NCBI GenBank assembly: GCA_934476235.1
Contig: CAKSNL010000004.1
Location: 124,001 to 188,000, forward strand
Reading direction: 5' to 3'
Length of the DNA stretch: 64,000 nt
Origin: an uncultured Clostridia bacterium
GTDB taxonomy: Bacteria; Bacillota; Clostridia; CAKSNL01; HGM11501
Notes under the pieces: model-generated
What the model was told of the DNA's origin: nothing
Databases searched by the model: none
The model's input: only the letters and a program-made list of their open reading frames with translations
Translations under genes and position numbers: made by a program
Shown here: positions 19,323 through 28,827 of the stretch, piece by piece
Layout: each line of letters opens with the position of its first letter
Numbering within the stretch: the stretch's first letter is position 1

Positions 19323-19978
19323 TGAGATTTGCAGAGAAAAAAGCAAAAACGGTTGACGAGGCGGTAAATCTGGCTTTAAAAGAGCTCGGCGCTTCGAAGG
19401 ACGATGTTGATATTGAAATAATAGAGGAGACAAAGGGTCTTTTCGGAATTCTCGGAAACAAGGAAGTAAAGGTAAGGGTCACTTTAAGAGAAAGAGAAGA
19501 AGTGTCCCGCGCCAAGGATTTCATAAAAAACGTTACCGAGAGACTCGGAATGAATATCGAGCAGGAAGTATCCTTTAATGAGAAGGACAATCTTTTAAAG
19601 ATCGAATTAAAGGGCGAAGGATTGGGACTCTTGATAGGAAGAAGAGGAGAGACTTTAGATTCCATTCAGTACCTTACGAATATTTTTGTAAACAAGAAGT
19701 CGGACGATTATATAAAAGTTACGATTGACGCGGAAAATTACAGGGAGAGAAGAGAAGAATCTTTGGTTTCTTTGGCTAAGAGAACGGCATCTAAGGCAGT
19801 TAAGTACAGAAAGAACATGGTAATAGAGCCGAAAAATCCTTATGAAAGAAGAATAATTCACGAAGCTCTTCAGGATTATCCTGAGGTAACAACTTATTCG
19901 GTGGGAGAGGATCCCAACAGAAAGGTTATTGTAGCGTATAAGGGCATGGCAGGCGGCTACAGAAAAAATCAGGAATAA
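19322..19978 (+). CDS. jag: RNA-binding protein Jag/KhpB
   Basis: 218 residues in the usual three parts: Jag-N domain (about 1-50, MRFAEKKAKTVDEAVNLALKEL), KH domain (about 80-145, with GLGLLIGRRGETLDSIQYL) and C-terminal R3H domain (MVIEPKNPYERRIIHEALQ). Such proteins bind RNA and affect cell envelope functions in Firmicutes. Translation is coupled to yidC through a TAATG overlap. Terminated by the hairpin at 19987-20011. Confidence 0.94.
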   Translation: MRFAEKKAKTVDEAVNLALKELGASKDDVDIEIIEETKGLFGILGNKEVKVRVTLREREEVSRAKDFIKNVTERLGMNIEQEVSFNEKDNLLKIELKGEGLGLLIGRRGETLDSIQYLTNIFVNKKSDDYIKVTIDAENYRERREESLVSLAKRTASKAVKYRKNMVIEPKNPYERRIIHEALQDYPEVTTYSVGEDPNRKVIVAYKGMAGGYRKNQE

Positions 19979-19986
19979 CTGTAAAG

Positions 19987-20011
19987 AAGCGGCACTGTAA
20001 GCCGCTTTTTT
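19987..20011 (+). terminator. Terminator between jag and mnmE
   Basis: AAGCGGC/GCCGCTT stem with a 7-base loop and a T-run, followed shortly by the mnmE ribosome binding site. Confidence 0.75.
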
Positions 20012-20030
20012 ATGTTAAGCGGAGGATATT

Positions 20031-21380
20031 ATGGCGGAAACGATAGCGGCGATAAGCACGGCTTTGGGAAAAGGCGGGATTTCGATAATAAGAATAAGCG
20101 GCGACAGGGCGATAGAAACGGCGGACAGGATTTTTAGGGGGAAAACAAAGCTTTCGGACGCAAAAACGCACACGATTCACTACGGAAAAATAATGTCCGG
20201 GGAAAAGGTGATAGACGAGTGCCTTTGCTCGGTGATGAGGGCGCCCTTAAGCTATACCACCGAGGATATCGTGGAGATAAACGTGCACGGCGGAATATAT
20301 TCAGCCCAAATGACCCTTGATGCGGTCTTAAAAAACGGCGCCCGCCCGGCAAAGCCCGGAGAATTTACTCTCCGCGCATTCATGAACGGAAGGATAGACC
20401 TTTCGGAGGCGGAGGCGGTCGGAGATATTATTGATTCAAAGACCGCGCTTTCACAGTCGACCGCGGTAAATCAGCTCGAAGGAAAATTAAAGGATCCCGT
20501 GAACAGTTTAAGAAGCCGCCTTATAGAAATTTTAGGATATATCACCGTTTCGTCGGATTTTCCGGACGAGGATCCCGATTCGCTTTCCGGGACAGATATT
20601 AAGAAGGAACTTGAAAATATTAAAAAAGAAACCGAAAAAATCTTAAATAATGCCGACAAGGGAATAATCATAAGAGAAGGGGCTCTATGTGCGATATGCG
20701 GAAAGCCGAATGTCGGCAAATCCTCGCTTTTGAACGCTTTAACGGGAACCGACCGCGCGATAGTCACGGATATTGAGGGAACCACGCGCGATGTGATAGA
20801 GGAATATATAAACATTAAAGGGGTTCCCGTAAGAATAGCGGACACCGCGGGAATACGCGAGGATACGGATGAGGTTGAAAAGATAGGCGTTGAAAAAGCG
20901 CGCGAATATATAAAAAAAGCGGACATTTGCGTTTTTGTGACCGATAATTCAAGAAAATTTGAGAAAGCGGACGAAGAAATATATTCCCTTCTTTCCGGAA
21001 AAAAGGTAATTACCGTTCGGAACAAGTCGGAACTTAAGGAGGAGTGCTCTCTCCCCTCTTATATAAAAGACCCGGTAAAAATATCGGTAAAGACGGGAGA
21101 AGGGCTGTCGCTTCTTACGGACAGGATATACGAAAGCCTTATGGGAAAAGACTTTGAGTCCGACTCTGTAATGATTACAAACAGCCGGCATAAGGAGGCT
21201 CTCGCCTTCTCGGACGAAATGATAAAAAAAGCGCTCAGAGAAATTGGCAGCGGCGCGCCGGTCGACCTTTGTTCGATATATTTGGAGACGGCGGTCTCGC
21301 ACCTCGGGGAAATTACCGGAATGACCGTTTCGGATGAGGTAATAGGAGAGGTGTTCTCAAAGTTTTGCATAGGAAAATAG
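20031..21380 (+). CDS. mnmE: tRNA uridine-5-carboxymethylaminomethyl GTPase MnmE
   Basis: 449 residues; with MnmG it modifies wobble uridine 34 of several tRNAs. Folate-binding N-terminal domain (starts ETIAAISTALGKGGISIIRISG), then a G domain with GKPNVGKSSLLNAL, the DIEGTTRD switch region and DTAGIRE, and the essential C-terminal CIGK. Length is normal. It lies 10 bases upstream of mnmG, its partner, and starts the mnmE-mnmG-rsmG group typical of origin regions. Confidence 0.97.
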   Translation: MAETIAAISTALGKGGISIIRISGDRAIETADRIFRGKTKLSDAKTHTIHYGKIMSGEKVIDECLCSVMRAPLSYTTEDIVEINVHGGIYSAQMTLDAVLKNGARPAKPGEFTLRAFMNGRIDLSEAEAVGDIIDSKTALSQSTAVNQLEGKLKDPVNSLRSRLIEILGYITVSSDFPDEDPDSLSGTDIKKELENIKKETEKILNNADKGIIIREGALCAICGKPNVGKSSLLNALTGTDRAIVTDIEGTTRDVIEEYINIKGVPVRIADTAGIREDTDEVEKIGVEKAREYIKKADICVFVTDNSRKFEKADEEIYSLLSGKKVITVRNKSELKEECSLPSYIKDPVKISVKTGEGLSLLTDRIYESLMGKDFESDSVMITNSRHKEALAFSDEMIKKALREIGSGAPVDLCSIYLETAVSHLGEITGMTVSDEVIGEVFSKFCIGK

Positions 21381-21390
21381 GTGAATTTTA

Positions 21391-23265
21391 ATGGAACTTT
21401 TCAAAGCGGGAAAATATGACGTTGCGGTAATAGGAGCGGGGCACGCCGGCTGCGAGGCGGCGCTTGCCGCCTCTAAAATGGGATGCTCCGTAATCATGTT
21501 TTCGGTTAATCTTGACGCGGTGGCGAACATGCCGTGCAATCCGCACATCGGCGGAACGGCGAAGGGTCACCTTGTAAGGGAGATAGACGCGCTCGGCGGT
21601 GAAATGGGAAAAGCGGCGGACGAAACATATATACAGATAAAAATGCTGAACCTCGGAAAAGGTCCGGCGGTTCATTCTCTCCGCGCGCAGATTGACAGAA
21701 TGAAGTACCGCGAGCGGATGAAGCACACGATAGAGCTTCAGGAAAATCTGGATTTAAAGCAGGGCGAGGTCACGGACATAAATTTTGAGGACGGAAAGGT
21801 CAAAAGCGTTGTCACCAACACCGGTGCGGTGTATGACGTTTCGTGCTGTATCATTGCGACCGGAACGTACTTAAACGGCAGAATAGTTATCGGAGAATTA
21901 AAAATCGACGGCGGACCGGACGGGATGATGCCGGCAAAGGGACTTTCCGAAAGCCTTGTAAAAGCCGGAGTCAGACTTATGCGTTTTAAGACGGGAACGC
22001 CTTCGCGCTTAAACAGAAGAAGCGTGGACTTTTCAAAGATGGAGCATCAGACGGAAGAAGATCCGCCCCTCCCCTTCTCATTTGAAACCGAAAATATGCG
22101 CCCCAGCACGGCGGAGTGCTATATAACCTACACCAATTCCGAGACGCATAAGATCATAAAGGACAATATTGAAAGAGCTCCGCTTTTTAACAAGTCCATC
22201 AAGGGCACGGGTCCGAGGTACTGCCCGTCCATCGAGGATAAGGTTATGCGCTTTGCGGATAAGGAGCGCCACCAGATATTTATCGAGCCGATGGGCGAAA
22301 ACACGGAAGAACTCTATGTACAGGGCATGTCGTCAAGCCTTCCGGAGGATGTGCAGATCAAAATGCTTCATTCCATAAAGGGACTTGAAAATGCAAAGAT
22401 TCAGAGAAACGCTTACGCGATAGAGTATGACTGTCTGGATCCGACTCAGCTTAGATCGACCCTGGAATTTAAAGAAATATCGGGACTTTTCGGAGCGGGT
22501 CAGTTTAACGGAAGCTCCGGCTATGAGGAGGCGGCGTGCCAGGGACTCATGGCGGGAATCAATGCGGCGCTTAAGGTAAATGGAAAGCCGCCGTTTGTGC
22601 TTGACCGGTCGGAGGCGTACATCGGTGTTCTTATTGACGATCTTACCGTAAAGGGAACCGCGGAGCCTTACAGGATGCTCACCTCGCGTGCGGAATACCG
22701 CCTTTTGCTCCGCCAGGACAATGCGGACTTAAGACTCACAGAAAAGGGCTATGAGCTCGGGCTTATTTCCGAGGAGCGATACAAGGCGTTTTTATTAAAA
22801 AAGCGCATGATAGAAGAGGAAATTGACCGCTGCGAGAAAAAGAACATCTCTCCGGCAGCGGCAAACCCGGTTCTTGAAAGATTCGGGAGCACCCCGATAA
22901 CAACGGGATTTAAGTTGGGCGAGCTTATAAGGCGCCCGGAGCTTAATTACTTTGTGTTAAAGGACTCAGATCCCGACCGTCCTCCCCTTCCCTATGCGGT
23001 TTCGGAGGAGGTTAATATCGCGGTTAAATACGACGGCTATATAAAAATGCAGAAAGAACAGGTGGACGCATTCAAAAAGCTTGAAAAGAGGAAGATTCCC
23101 GAGGATATTGACTATGACCTTATCAGCGGGCTTAAAAAGGAAGCGCGCGAAAAGCTTAAAAGGAAAAAACCCGAAAACATCGGTCAGGCGGGAAGAATAT
23201 CCGGCGTTTCGCCCGCCGATATAGCGGTTTTGTACATTTATCTTGACCAGAACAAAAGAGGGTGA
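21391..23265 (+). CDS. mnmG: tRNA uridine-5-carboxymethylaminomethyl enzyme MnmG (GidA)
   Basis: 624-residue FAD-dependent partner of MnmE. FAD-binding motif [18 protein letters not shown] at the N-terminus, conserved [21 protein letters not shown], the two catalytic-region segments [11 protein letters not shown] and [27 protein letters not shown] and the C-terminal helical domain ending in [14 protein letters not shown] sequence ([14 protein letters not shown]). Length is as expected. Its end overlaps or abuts the rsmG start. Confidence 0.97.
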   Translation: MELFKAGKYDVAVIGAGHAGCEAALAASKMGCSVIMFSVNLDAVANMPCNPHIGGTAKGHLVREIDALGGEMGKAADETYIQIKMLNLGKGPAVHSLRAQIDRMKYRERMKHTIELQENLDLKQGEVTDINFEDGKVKSVVTNTGAVYDVSCCIIATGTYLNGRIVIGELKIDGGPDGMMPAKGLSESLVKAGVRLMRFKTGTPSRLNRRSVDFSKMEHQTEEDPPLPFSFETENMRPSTAECYITYTNSETHKIIKDNIERAPLFNKSIKGTGPRYCPSIEDKVMRFADKERHQIFIEPMGENTEELYVQGMSSSLPEDVQIKMLHSIKGLENAKIQRNAYAIEYDCLDPTQLRSTLEFKEISGLFGAGQFNGSSGYEEAACQGLMAGINAALKVNGKPPFVLDRSEAYIGVLIDDLTVKGTAEPYRMLTSRAEYRLLLRQDNADLRLTEKGYELGLISEERYKAFLLKKRMIEEEIDRCEKKNISPAAANPVLERFGSTPITTGFKLGELIRRPELNYFVLKDSDPDRPPLPYAVSEEVNIAVKYDGYIKMQKEQVDAFKKLEKRKIPEDIDYDLISGLKKEAREKLKRKKPENIGQAGRISGVSPADIAVLYIYLDQNKRG

Positions 23266-23962
23266 GATTATTAAAGAGAATATTTATCCGGTTGAGATTT
23301 CCGAAAAGGCGTGCTCTGACCTTGAAAAATATTCGGAGCTTTTAACGGAGCATAACAAGGTGATGAATCTCACCGCCATAACAGAGAAAAGCGAGATCAG
23401 AATAAAGCATTTTGCGGACTGCCTGTCGCTTTTAACGCTCGGAATAATCAAAGATGGCATGAGCATTGCGGATGTCGGCACCGGCGCGGGTTTTCCGGGG
23501 CTGCCGTTAAAGATTGCCGCCCCCTCCCTTTGTGTAACGCTTATTGACGCGCTGGAAAAAAGAGTCGGATTTTTAAACACGGTTATAGAAAAGCTCTCGC
23601 TTGAAAATATAAGCGCCGTTCACAAAAGGGCGGAGGATGCGGGGCATGACAGTCATCTTCGCGAAAGCTTTGATATTGCGGCTTCCCGTGCGGTAGCGCC
23701 GCTTTCGGTTCTTTCGGAATACTGCCTTCCTCTGGTAAAAACGGGAGGATATTTTCTGGCGATGAAGGGACCCGATCCCGAAAGCGAGGTAAAGGAGGCA
23801 AAAAGCGCTGTAGAAACGCTCGGAGGGAAAACGGAGGAGATAAAGCGCTTAACCGTTGCGGACGGGATAGTCCACAGCGCCGTTATAATAAAAAAAATAT
23901 CGCAAACACCGCAAAAATATCCCAGAAAAGCCGGCAAACCGGCAAAAAGCCCGCTTAAATGA
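23243..23962 (+). CDS. rsmG: 16S rRNA (guanine527-N7)-methyltransferase RsmG
   Basis: Up to 239 residues; methylates G527 of 16S rRNA. SAM-binding motif [17 protein letters not shown], preceded by [10 protein letters not shown] and KHFADCLS, and later [15 protein letters not shown]. The start is uncertain: the only standard codon is TTG 23243, which overlaps mnmG by 23 bases and has no ribosome binding site; the visible site GAGGG (23258-23262) is instead followed by ATT codons at 23267 and 23270. The C-terminus is extended by a basic, proline-rich tail ([17 protein letters not shown]). Confidence 0.92.
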   Translation: MTRTKEGEIIKENIYPVEISEKACSDLEKYSELLTEHNKVMNLTAITEKSEIRIKHFADCLSLLTLGIIKDGMSIADVGTGAGFPGLPLKIAAPSLCVTLIDALEKRVGFLNTVIEKLSLENISAVHKRAEDAGHDSHLRESFDIAASRAVAPLSVLSEYCLPLVKTGGYFLAMKGPDPESEVKEAKSAVETLGGKTEEIKRLTVADGIVHSAVIIKKISQTPQKYPRKAGKPAKSPLK

Positions 23963-24047
23963 CACAAGCGCGGCGAAAAAAGGCGAAAACTTATTATTTA
24001 CAAAAAATGGAAAAAGTGTTATCATATACTTGTTCAAAAGATAGCAC

Positions 24048-24085
24048 AAAAGGACCGCTTTTGAATAAAAGCGGTCCTTTTTTAA
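24048..24085 (+). terminator. Strong hairpin in the leader of noc
   Basis: 15-bp stem (AAAAGGACCGCTTTT and complement) with a 4-base loop and a T-run, ending 3 bases before the noc ribosome binding site AAGGAGG. It can end rsmG transcripts or attenuate noc; TTTACA (23997-24002) and TATCAT (24020-24025) with a 17-bp spacer could give a start point just upstream. Confidence 0.65.
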
Positions 24086-24096
24086 GGAGGATATAA

Positions 24097-24915
24097 ATGA
24101 TAAGCGCCGTATTTTCGGAAGAAATACCGAAAAAAGTAATTGACATACCGCTTGAAAGAATCGAAACAAATCCCACCCAGCCGAGAAGGTTTTTTGACCT
24201 TGAGGCGCTGGCGGAGCTTGCCGCCTCCATTGACGAGTACGGAGTCATTCAGCCGATAACGGTTAAAAAGAAGGCTAACGGAAGCTTTTTAATTATTGCC
24301 GGGGAAAGGCGCTACCGTGCAAGCTGCATGGCAAAAAAGCGCACCATTCCGGCGATAGTAGTCAATTTAAGCGATTCACAGAGCGCGGCGATAGCGCTTC
24401 TGGAAAACCTTCAGAGAAAGGATCTGACATTTTTCGAAGAAGCTGAAGGTTATGCACGATTAATGAATGAGTACAACATGACGCAGGACGAGCTTTCGGA
24501 AAAGCTCGGAAAGAGTCAGTCCGCTATTGCAAACAAGTTACGGCTTTTAAAGCTTGATGACGAATCGAAAACAGCAATATTTGAAGCAGGACTTACCGAA
24601 AGACACGCGAGGGCGCTTTTGAGACTTGCAAATAAAAAAAGCAGAGAAAAAGCCCTCAAGCTGATAATAGAAAAAAAGTTAAACGTTGCAAAGACGGAAA
24701 ACCTTATTGACCGGTTGTCGGAGGACGAGGCTGAAAGCAAGCGCCTTAACGCATTCAAGGCGGTCATGAGCGAGGAAGCGAAAAAACAGAAGATATTTTG
24801 CAATACGGTTAACAAAGCGATACGGCTTTTGGACAAGTCCGGAATCAAGACCGAGATTGAGCAGTCCGAGGACGCCGACAGCTTTATCTATAAAATCAGC
24901 ATAAAAAAAGCCTGA
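24097..24915 (+). CDS. noc: ParB-family nucleoid occlusion protein (Noc-like)
   Basis: 272 residues, ParB fold: N-terminal CTP-binding domain with IETNPTQPRRFFD and GERRYRA (residues 69-75), central HTH (TQDELSEKLGKSQSAIANKLRLLKL), C-terminal dimerisation part. It lies between rsmG and parA, the place of noc in Bacillus, while a second ParB follows parA. No N-terminal amphipathic membrane-targeting helix is obvious (starts MISAVFSEEIPKK), so the role in division control is inferred from position; a second chromosome-partition ParB is the alternative. Confidence 0.85.
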   Translation: MISAVFSEEIPKKVIDIPLERIETNPTQPRRFFDLEALAELAASIDEYGVIQPITVKKKANGSFLIIAGERRYRASCMAKKRTIPAIVVNLSDSQSAAIALLENLQRKDLTFFEEAEGYARLMNEYNMTQDELSEKLGKSQSAIANKLRLLKLDDESKTAIFEAGLTERHARALLRLANKKSREKALKLIIEKKLNVAKTENLIDRLSEDEAESKRLNAFKAVMSEEAKKQKIFCNTVNKAIRLLDKSGIKTEIEQSEDADSFIYKISIKKA

Positions 24916-24952
24916 ACCGAAGAGGTTCTTCATTAACCCCCTTCTTCCTTGT

Positions 24953-24984
24953 CGGCGGAGTGTTTCACGTGAAACACTCCGCCG
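24953..24984. promoter_or_regulatory. parS: parS site 1 inside a 32-bp palindrome
   Basis: The perfect consensus TGTTTCACGTGAAACA (24961-24976) is extended by 8 complementary bases on each side (CGGCGGAG...CTCCGCCG). It is a ParB loading site lying just before parA. Confidence 0.9.
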
Positions 24985-24998
24985 AATATTTTTTTAAA

Positions 24999-25014
24999 TG
25001 TTTCACGTGAAACG
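24999..25014. promoter_or_regulatory. parS: parS site 2
   Basis: TGTTTCACGTGAAACG, 15 of 16 matches to the parS consensus, 38 bp from site 1 and about 64 bases before the parA start. Confidence 0.88.
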
Positions 25015-25077
25015 ATTGCAATTTAAAAGGAAGTGTGATATACTTATAAAAGACGAACAAATGAAAAGAGGAACGCT

Positions 25078-25842
25078 ATGGGGAAAGTGATTGCACTCGC
25101 AAACCAGAAAGGCGGAGTCGGAAAAACGACGACTGCGGTGAACCTAAGCGCCGCACTTGCCGAAAAAGGCAAAAAGATTCTTCTTGTTGATTCGGACGCG
25201 CAGGGCAACGCCACAAGCGGGCTCGGAATCAAGGTTGAAAAAAATAAAAAAACTCTCTATAATGTTATAACAGAAGACGAGCCGATAAGCTCTGTGATTG
25301 TAAAGACGACGTACGACCGCCTTTATGTGTGCCCGTCGGACGTGGAGCTTTCAGGAGCGGAAATCGAGCTTGTTGACGCGGAGGACAGAGCATACAGACT
25401 GAAAAAGGCGCTTGCTAAAGTTAAAGGGGACTATGACTTTATTTTAATAGACTGTCCCCCCTCCCTCGGACTGGTAACGCTCAATGCGCTTGCCGCGGCG
25501 GACACGGTTTTGGTTCCCATACAGTGTGAGTTTTATGCGCTTGAAGGACTGGCGCTTCTGACAGGAACGATAAAACGGGTGAAAAAGAGCATCAACCCTG
25601 ACATTGAATTTGAGGGCGTGCTTTTGACGATGTTCAACGGAAGGGCAAACCTTTCAATTCAGGTGGCGGACGAGGTTAAAAGATATTTCCGCGAAAAGGT
25701 CTACAAGACCGTGATTCCGAGAAATATCAGGCTTTCCGAGGCTCCGGGCTTCGGAGAATCGGTGCTGACGTATGACTCGCGCTCCAAGGGCGCGGAAAGC
25801 TACCGCGCGCTGGCGGACGAGGTCATTAAATACAACAGATAA
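25078..25842 (+). CDS. parA: Chromosome partition ATPase ParA (Soj)
   Basis: 254-residue deviant Walker ATPase: MGKVIALANQKGGVGKTTTAVNLSAAL (signature lysine and P-loop at residues 11-19), DSDAQGNAT and the Walker B-like FILIDCPPSLGLVT. It forms ATP-dependent dimers on DNA that move ParB-parS complexes and, in Bacillus, control DnaA. It lacks the N-terminal HTH of plasmid ParA proteins, as expected for a chromosomal Soj. parB follows 18 bases later. Confidence 0.96.
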   Translation: MGKVIALANQKGGVGKTTTAVNLSAALAEKGKKILLVDSDAQGNATSGLGIKVEKNKKTLYNVITEDEPISSVIVKTTYDRLYVCPSDVELSGAEIELVDAEDRAYRLKKALAKVKGDYDFILIDCPPSLGLVTLNALAAADTVLVPIQCEFYALEGLALLTGTIKRVKKSINPDIEFEGVLLTMFNGRANLSIQVADEVKRYFREKVYKTVIPRNIRLSEAPGFGESVLTYDSRSKGAESYRALADEVIKYNR

Positions 25843-25860
25843 AACGAAAGGGAAAAAGCT

Positions 25861-26727
25861 ATGGCGAAAAAAGGACTCGGAAGAGGGCTTGACGCGCTTA
25901 TTCCGACGGAAGAAATAACTGAAGGAAACGAAAACAAAGAATTTGTTTTCGTCAGCACGGCTTTTGTGGAGCCGAACAGAAAACAACCGAGAAAGCACTT
26001 TGACGAAGAAGAGCTCGAAGCTCTTTCGGAGTCGGTCAAAAGATACGGAGTGCTTCAGCCGATAACGGTTAAGGACGAGAAAAACGGATTTTACTCCATT
26101 ATTGCCGGGGAAAGGCGCTGGAGAGCCGCAAAATTAGCGGGTCTTTCCGAGGTACCGGTCAGAATTGTCGATTTTTCGTCGCTTGAGGAGCTGGAGGTCT
26201 CGCTGATAGAGAATCTCCAGAGGACGGATCTTGACCCCGTGGAAGAAGCGATGGGCTATAAACGCCTGATGGACGAACATTCGCTCACACAGGAGGAGGT
26301 AAGCAAAAAGGTCGGAAAAAGCAGAAGCGCAGTTGCGAATGCTTTGAGAATACTGACTCTCCCTGAAAAGGTGAGGGGGCTTTTGATAGAAAAAAGGATA
26401 TCCGCCGGTCACGCGAAAGCGATATTGATGGTCGCGGATGAGAAGAAACAGGAATTTTTAGCGGACAGGATAGTTTCGGACGGGCTTTCGGTTCGCAGTG
26501 CGGAGAGTCTTGCCGCGGCGCTTAACTCGGAAAAAGAAAAAAAGGCACCCGCAAAGAAAAGCGAAAAGACGCCGGAGGTCAAGGACCTTGAAAGGAGCCT
26601 TTCGGACAGCCTCGGAACAAAGGTCCTGCTTGAAGAAAAGAAAAAAGGCGGCAGGATTGAAATCGAATACTACAACAAAGATCAGCTTGAAGCCATAATC
26701 GGATACTTAAAAAAGTATCAAAGATAG
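25861..26727 (+). CDS. parB: Chromosome partition protein ParB (Spo0J)
   Basis: 288 residues. Starts MAKKGLGRGLDALIP, the peptide that in Spo0J stimulates the ParA ATPase. Then VEPNRKQPRKHFD, the CTP-binding GERRWRAAKLAG, the HTH (TQEEVSKKVGKSRSAVANALRIL) and a C-terminal dimerisation segment IEIEYYNKDQLEAIIGYL after a charged, lysine-rich linker. It binds the two parS sites upstream of parA. The SLH gene follows after 13 bases and may be cotranscribed. Confidence 0.96.
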   Translation: MAKKGLGRGLDALIPTEEITEGNENKEFVFVSTAFVEPNRKQPRKHFDEEELEALSESVKRYGVLQPITVKDEKNGFYSIIAGERRWRAAKLAGLSEVPVRIVDFSSLEELEVSLIENLQRTDLDPVEEAMGYKRLMDEHSLTQEEVSKKVGKSRSAVANALRILTLPEKVRGLLIEKRISAGHAKAILMVADEKKQEFLADRIVSDGLSVRSAESLAAALNSEKEKKAPAKKSEKTPEVKDLERSLSDSLGTKVLLEEKKKGGRIEIEYYNKDQLEAIIGYLKKYQR

Positions 26728-26740
26728 AAAGGAAAAAAGG

Positions 26741-28093
26741 ATGAAAAAATTACTTGCTCTGACGGCTGTATTTTTCTTTATCTTTACAATTGCTCCTTTT
26801 GCGGCGTTGTTTGACGATGCTGCAAACCATTGGGCAAAGCCTTATATAGAAGCGCTTGCGATGGAAGGGGTTATAAACGGCGTATCGGACAATAGCTTTG
26901 CGCCGGACAGCTCTGTTACAAGGGAGCAGTTTTTGAAAATGCTCATGATCGTATCGGCTAAGGACGCAAACACAAGGGAGCTTTTCGAAAACCCGCCGAA
27001 AAGAGAAAGCGAGACTGAGGAATCGCCGTTTTCGGACGTTTTAAAGGATCGGTGGAGCTATTACTATATTAAAGAGGCATACGGCACGATTATATTTACG
27101 GAAGAATACGGCGAAAAATTCGAACCGGTGAAGTATATCACGAGAGAAGAGGCAGCCGTGTGGATGAGCCGCGCGCTTCAGCTTTCGCCCGGCGCGCCCG
27201 ATTTTACCGATAATGACCTTATAGGTAAAAAGGAGCTTGTCGGCGCAGCGGCGGCAAGCGGGCTTATCACGGGATTTCCGGACAAGAGCTTTCGCCCGGG
27301 CCACACACTCACGAGGGCGGAGGCGTCCGTAATGCTTTTCCGCGCCGGACAGCTTAATGCAAAGATGATTTCCGAGTCTTACACGGAGGTTGCCAAGGAA
27401 TTCAAAAGAGAGTTATACACGGACGGCACGGAGGAAAACGTTAAAATAACGACCAACGGCGAAAGCTATGCCGTTACCGTCAACGATGTGACGGTTCTCG
27501 GAGGTGAGTGTGATACCGCGCAAAGCCGCTATTATGTGATCGACATTGACAAAAGCGACAGTTTTAAGGAAATTGCGGTTGTTGAGAAGGACCTTGGCGA
27601 TTCGGCGCTTGCAATATACAGGTACACCGGAACCACGCTTTATCTTATGGGCAGAGTCGAAAGCGTCGGTGATATTGCGGTGAGAACCGATAATACGCCG
27701 ATAGGCGACGACTGGGGCGCCGTCAGCATAAATATGGACGGCAGCATAACGGCGAACATCGGAGTTCAGTTTGTTCACACCATGCTGATCCGCCGCCAGT
27801 TTAAGTTAAACTCCAGAATGAGGATAGAGCCGGTCGGAGATGAGTTTTATACCATCGGAAAATATTCATCCTTTACGGTGAAGAACGACCTTGAAAGCTC
27901 ATATTCCGACGAGGCGCACCCGAACATCTTATTAAAATCGGGATATGCGGGTTCGATAGTTAAAACAGACCTTAAAAACTGGATATACATCGAAACCGGA
28001 AGCGGTGACAAGGGATGGATATATGTCAGTGAGGGACTGGTAAACGGACTCATTTTGTCAGACTATCTTGACGGGCTTTATTATGCAGGGTAA
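26741..28093 (+). CDS. SLH-domain surface protein
   Basis: 450 residues with a signal peptide (KKLLALTAVFFFIFTIAPFAA) followed by three S-layer-homology repeats: about 23-85 (NHWAKPYIEALAMEGVINGV), 98-150 and 155-205 (ASGLITGFPDKSFRPGHTLTRAE). SLH repeats anchor proteins to secondary cell-wall polymers. The remainder has no catalytic motif; its end (about 385-450, NILLKSGYAGSIV and GDKGWIYV) resembles an SH3-like fold. It lies only 13 bases downstream of parB, unusual for a partition locus, so it may share that transcript. Confidence 0.85.
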   Translation: MKKLLALTAVFFFIFTIAPFAALFDDAANHWAKPYIEALAMEGVINGVSDNSFAPDSSVTREQFLKMLMIVSAKDANTRELFENPPKRESETEESPFSDVLKDRWSYYYIKEAYGTIIFTEEYGEKFEPVKYITREEAAVWMSRALQLSPGAPDFTDNDLIGKKELVGAAAASGLITGFPDKSFRPGHTLTRAEASVMLFRAGQLNAKMISESYTEVAKEFKRELYTDGTEENVKITTNGESYAVTVNDVTVLGGECDTAQSRYYVIDIDKSDSFKEIAVVEKDLGDSALAIYRYTGTTLYLMGRVESVGDIAVRTDNTPIGDDWGAVSINMDGSITANIGVQFVHTMLIRRQFKLNSRMRIEPVGDEFYTIGKYSSFTVKNDLESSYSDEAHPNILLKSGYAGSIVKTDLKNWIYIETGSGDKGWIYVSEGLVNGLILSDYLDGLYYAG

Positions 28094-28117
28094 CATAGAA
28101 CGCTCCGGCGTTCTATG
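28094..28117 (+). terminator. Hairpin after the SLH gene
   Basis: CATAGAACGC/GCGTTCTATG, 10-bp stem with TCCG loop, but no T-run; termination is uncertain. Confidence 0.45.
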
Positions 28118-28132
28118 CGGAAAAATATATAA

Positions 28133-28783
<651 letters not shown>

Positions 28784-28789
28784 TAAAAT

Positions 28790-28827
28790 AAAAAACACGG
28801 TGTGCATTAATGCACACCGTGTTTTTT
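28790..28827. terminator. Bidirectional terminator, upp / oxidoreductase
   Basis: 38-bp perfect palindrome (AAAAAACACGGTGTGCATT and complement), A/T runs on both ends. Confidence 0.9.
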
